Below are positions 28,691 to 32,500 of a DNA stretch of 32,500 bases, piece after piece. The DNA is from Chromera velia. Taxonomy: Eukaryota; Sar; Chromeraceae. A model generated the notes under the pieces. The model searched no databases and was not told the DNA's origin. It saw nothing but the letters and a program-made list of their open reading frames with translations. Made by a program: the position numbers and the translations under genes. Numbering within the stretch: the first letter of the stretch is position 1; every line of letters starts with the position of its first letter. The stretch is from NCBI GenBank assembly GCA_018398765.1, contig JAHBMJ010004463.1, positions 2,501 through 35,000 on the forward strand, read 5' to 3'.

Positions 28691-30580
28691 TAGAATCCAC
28701 GCCTAGCGACAACATAGCTGACGTAGCAGCTGGCTCAGATAGCAAGACTTCTAAGTCTAGATTAATTCCTACATTAGTTTTTGGAATAAAATCATATTAA
28801 AATGATCAACAGAACAGGAATTTCCGATCGCTGCATGGACAGCCGCTCCTTGGGTAACCCAGCGCACCACAGCTGGCAGCCTGGCACACTTCCATGTTTC
28901 AATGATGTTCGAAGCTCCCTTCGCTTTACACCCAAAGAATCTAACGAAGAATGGTGGGGTGATGCCCTGCCTATTCATGCAGCATGCACGTCAAATGAAA
29001 CCGCATGCACTCTCATGCAGCTGTGAATTGAATTGAGGCTTTCAAAAAAAGACCCTGGCACTGTATGAAACCGTGCAAGACACGCAGCCACACAGCCGGG
29101 AAGACCGTATGCGACTGGCCTCAATATAACTGCACGACCGCACGCACAAGGCACAAGACACGTGTAATTGAACTCAGGCAGGGAGGCAGGCAGGCAGGCA
29201 GGCGCAGGCATGGATTGACTGTCTTCTCTCCGAACGCACTCGAAACGTCCGAGGGATCTGTCCATTGTCTCCTGTTCTTGTCGATTGTATGTTGTTGCTC
29301 GCCTTAGTACCGTATTCCTCCTGCTTCACAACGAGTACGTAAGGAGATGTCCCAATCAACCATCATGCAAGACATTCCGCATTCCTGGTCCGTTCGGACA
29401 AGAATGCGGTTGCTTAATTGCGAGATTTGATTTCATTGCCATCAGGGCCAACGATGAAAGACGGGTCAAGAAAAGAAAAGAAGACTTCGTGTCGTTTGTC
29501 TGCTGTGGTTCAGCGTCAAACTGGGCAGCAAAGTCGCGTTAAATAAAAGAAGGGGGGAAGGGAGGAAGAACGGAAGACACGCGGGTCCTCCAGAGCCCCC
29601 CCTGACACCCCAAGGACCCCCCTTATCTCCTTCCCCTTTTCCTCTCCAACCAGCTTATCTGCACTCTGTTCACCTTCTTGACAGGGGGCATCGCTGCGAT
29701 TCTTCTCTAATTTCCCTCTCCCACCACTCACTCAGTCATTTACTGTGCGCCTTCCAAATTCACGCGTGCACCCATTTCCTTGGCTACTCACTCACTGCAT
29801 GTCTTCCAACAGGACCGGGTCCATGAACTGAACTCAGGCATACAAAAAAAAGTCCAGGGACACAAACCTTTCACGCATGCATGCATCGATCAATCAATCT
29901 CCGCATGGGACACAGAAACAAACAACACACACTGAATTCGCCTGAGTCGCCAGGAGAGATTCTGACGGGCATGGGCACAGCCAAAAACGAGAAAGAAGGG
30001 TGAAGGTGCACACATGGAGGAAGACTGTCTGACTGAGTGACTGACAGACCACCCCACCCAATGAGCAGCTGGAGACACAAGAGACACCCACCGAAACCCG
30101 ATCAGGAAAGAATCTAACGCATCCATCCCTCCATCCATCCATCCATCCATGCCTCAATGCATCCATCGCGCGTGCCGTCCCACACACCAAGCGAATGCCT
30201 TGCTTGCTTGTTCCTCGCAAGGATTCACATCGATTCCCCTTCTCGGCATTCCATCCGTCTGCATGAAGCAAAAAAACGCACACACATTCACACTGACTCA
30301 CGGACAAACAGCAGAGGGGGGCGAAGAAAAGGCAGACAGAGACGGAAACACGAAAACGACACAGACAGAAGAATGTTTCTGCAATCACAAACAGGGCCGT
30401 GATTCGATCCAAAAAAAAAAGCGCGTAAGCAGACGGACCTATAGGCACGACCTTTATGTCCATAAATAAAGGGGGAAAGCAAGCCAACCAACGGAACTGT
30501 CAGGCCGTCTCTGTGACCTCTGCCTCCCTGCCCCTGTTGATGTCCCCCCCTTCCCTTCCTTCACTCCCCTTGACACAACA
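28691..30580. other. gap without recognised gene
   Basis: No supported coding frame on either strand. There are small arrays of GGCA near 29176-29203 and CCAT near 30121-30150, a GCATGCATGCAT run near 29874-29885, and a 33-base hairpin at 29376-29408 (CCGCATTC paired with GAATGCGG around GGTCCGTTCGGAC). Frames here look like base-bias artefacts. Confidence 0.5.
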
Positions 30581-30612
30581 GAGAGAGAAAGAGAGAGAGA
30601 GACAGAGACACA

Positions 30613-30670
<58 letters not shown>

Positions 30671-30682
30671 CACACACACAGA

Positions 30683-30729
<47 letters not shown>

Positions 30730-30770
30730 GGACAGACAGACAAACCAAGAGACAAAGAAAGACACACAGA
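30581..30770 (+). repeat. GA, CA and GACA compound microsatellite
   Basis: (GA)n with (CA)n at about 30608-30630 and 30670-30680, ending in (GACA)n at about 30721-30743. It produces several false frames. Confidence 0.95.
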
Positions 30771-31591
30771 CACGCACCCAGAAGGGATGCCGATCGACCC
30801 AGCATGCATGCCCGCTTGCTTATCCATGAAAGCAACACCAGCGGTCTCTCTTGCACTTTTCTTTGTTCTGCGTGCATGAACGTTTAAGGAGTGCTTTCGC
30901 TTGTCAGAGCGTGGGTGGCAACGGAGAAAGAGTGAAGAGCGCTCTTTTGACAAAGAGAAAAGACGGTTCTGAAAACGTGGACCGTCCTTGTTGGCTTAAA
31001 TCGATCTATAGAATTATATAGAAGAACAGCATATGGTACATGAGGCAGTTTGTCAGGCAGAAAGACAGACAGACAGACACGAAGAGACATTCAGTCTTGT
31101 GTTGTGCTGTGCGCTATCTTGTACACTGATGACATCGTACGCGGCCCTCTTGTCTTGTCTGGGGAGTCCTGCCATTCATTCGGTCGATCGACAGGCCCTC
31201 ACTCGCACGTGTAGCGGGGGGCGGGTGAGAGAGATGTGCAGCAGCACAGAAAGGTTTCTTCGTAAGTGCACAAGCAGAAGAGTGGTCACAGCTCTTCTCT
31301 TTTCCTTTCCTTCTTCTTTGCCTCTCTGTCAGACGTTGTTCTAAAATTTGTCCTCCGGCTGTCTTTTCCTCTTTCCACTCTGGTATTCACTTGTATCTTG
31401 GTGTGTGCCTCCCCGCCTTCATGTTTCTTCGCTTTCCTCTCTTTTCTCATGAGCACAGCCGAGAATGCAGACCTCTCTGTCGCTTTCTCACTCAAATCGA
31501 AATCAGACTGCACCTATGAGATTGACCCAACTCAACCATTATTTTCATTCTTCCATACGACTCTGTCCCGTTCCCTTCCATTTTCTTCGAG
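30771..31591. other. gap, possibly 3' flank of the Yippee-like gene
   Basis: No firm gene. Minus strand 31512-31445 reads SDFDLSEKATERSAFSAVLM after an acceptor-like GTGCAG and could be an exon of an unknown gene, but has no second support. A short GACA array lies at 31064-31080. Confidence 0.35.
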
Positions 31592-32479
31592 TTAAATTCG
31601 GGTCGGGGAGACCAAATGCTGCGTGGGGTTTTGTTCCTGTCTGCAGATCCTCATCTTTTCGAGGATGGTCTTTCCCTCCTTGTACTTCTGCTCGGGCTCC
31701 TTCGCCTTGATCTGCAGGGAGTCCGTCAGTGTGGGCATTCGGTCGATCGTTCAGACAGAAAGTGGGGAAGGGTGCAAGAACATCGAACAGCATGAAGGAC
31801 TCCAACGGCAAGAACGGACAAAAAGAAGAGAGAAGAGAAGAGAAGAGGAGAGGAGAGGAGAGGAGAGGAGAAGAAAAGGGTCAAGGAAGGAAGCATCAAT
31901 CGGCTTGCAGGGACAGAAGATGCTCGCAAAGAAGGACGCAGCCATTCAAATTTTATCTACCCTACGAGCGTAGCGGATCGAGGGGGATGGGAAAGGAGAA
32001 GGAAGAGACAACAGAGAGAGAAATGAAGGGGAAAGGCCAAAAGGACGCAGACCCCCGTCGGGCTGAGGGCCGATCGAACAAGGTGAAAAACTTCTCTTGT
32101 CATCCAGAAAGATAGACACCACCGAAAGTGAACCACACGCTGGTATGGCAGAGGCGAATCATGCAGGCACGGGCGAGTAAAAAAAGACCAAAAGGGATCA
32201 ATCGAGAGCTGATCGAGGGGTGTCAAAAACACCGATCGGTGTTCAAGGTTGGAGGACCCGGTTGATATCGACAAAACCGAGGAAGGGAGGACGGGTTCAC
32301 AGAGACAGCAGAAGCAGGGAAGCAGCTCCAAGACTGTTAGGAAACAAATTCCAAATGGATCAGACAGAAAAGACCAAAGAAAGGAATTCGCTGACTGACA
32401 TAGCGCCACCCCACAATGCTCCGACAGGAGACGCAGAAAACGTCGCACACCGTGTGCATCCCCGTCACCAAGTACCTTT
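31592..32479 (-). CDS. Yippee-like zinc-binding protein, last two exons
   Basis: Exon 32479-32400 follows the acceptor CCCCTGTGTGCAG and encodes RYLVTGMHTVCDVFCVSCRS then IVGWRY, matching the Yippee core: TGxHxVxDVxC, the second zinc Cys-x2-Cys (FCVSC) and GWxY. A donor TAT|GTCAGT and an acceptor CCCTGCAG lead in phase 0 to exon 31711-31592, IKAKEPEQKYKEGKTILEK, matching the conserved YKEGxxILE end, then a short tail to TAA. These 66 residues are the C-terminal half; the first CxxC and the start lie beyond the right edge. The 688-base intron contains a purine microsatellite (31826-31880). Yippee proteins are small conserved eukaryotic zinc-ribbon-like proteins whose exact biochemical role is not settled. 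Confidence 0.9.
31826..31880 (+). repeat. GAGAA and GGAGA purine microsatellite
   Basis: Imperfect pentanucleotide purine array inside the intron of the Yippee-like gene. Confidence 0.85.
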
Positions 32480-32500
32480 CTGCACACAGGGGAAGAAAAG

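Noticed and set aside
30454..30953. Repeat ORFs on both strands
   Set aside because: They come from the GA/CA/GACA microsatellite.

Overview
The window reads as nuclear DNA of an intron-rich unicellular eukaryote. There are no bacterial operons or ribosome binding sites. Genes are split by GT-AG introns, and the gaps and introns are full of microsatellites (GACA, GTCA, GA, CA, CT, TA). A Ty1/copia-type retroelement and several foldback/MITE-like repeats are present. The recurrent TGCATGCA motif, the roughly balanced base composition and the gene style would suit an alveolate alga such as a chromerid, but nothing seen here fixes the species.

Layout. At 1-323 (minus) an unrecognised gene starts and runs off the left edge. 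At 798-7468 lies a decayed copia-like element on the minus strand: two LTRs (798-1083 and 7194-7468), gag-like sequence at the right, then integrase, reverse transcriptase and RNase H fragments leftward. It is broken by stops and frame changes, and the RT motif reads YVDN. A polypyrimidine microsatellite (7469-8033) follows. From 8077 to 10297 are several minus-strand coding-like blocks, including a C2HC zinc-finger-like segment and a WD40-like segment, that may be one gene or a decaying one. A GC-rich island with a TATA box (11480-11660) separates a minus-strand candidate gene (11054-11503) from the best-supported gene here.

That gene, at 11978-16029 (plus), is a four-exon isopenicillin-N-synthase-like 2-oxoglutarate/Fe(II) dioxygenase of 356 residues. 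Its reading frame is continuous across three introns, and its iron triad and 2OG-binding motif are intact. An AT-rich island (16130-18060) holds a small two-exon candidate gene and a short inverted-repeat element.

From 19.7 to 25.0 kb there are three genes. One (minus) encodes a His-rich protein with 14 tandem 18-residue CxHG...CxxC repeats. A divergently placed small gene (plus) is unrecognised. The third is a four-exon Pro/Tyr-rich gene (plus). The stretch 26.3-28.7 kb is repeat-rich: a MITE-like element, a 466-bp foldback with long near-identical arms, TA/GAAT arrays, and an inverted copy of a repeat also found at 667-799. The right edge holds the last two exons of a Yippee-like zinc protein (31592-32479, minus).

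I see no pathway link between neighbouring genes. The most distinctive cross-cutting pattern is that splice donors are often GTC-type and lie in or next to GTCT/GTCA tetranucleotide repeats that fill the introns.
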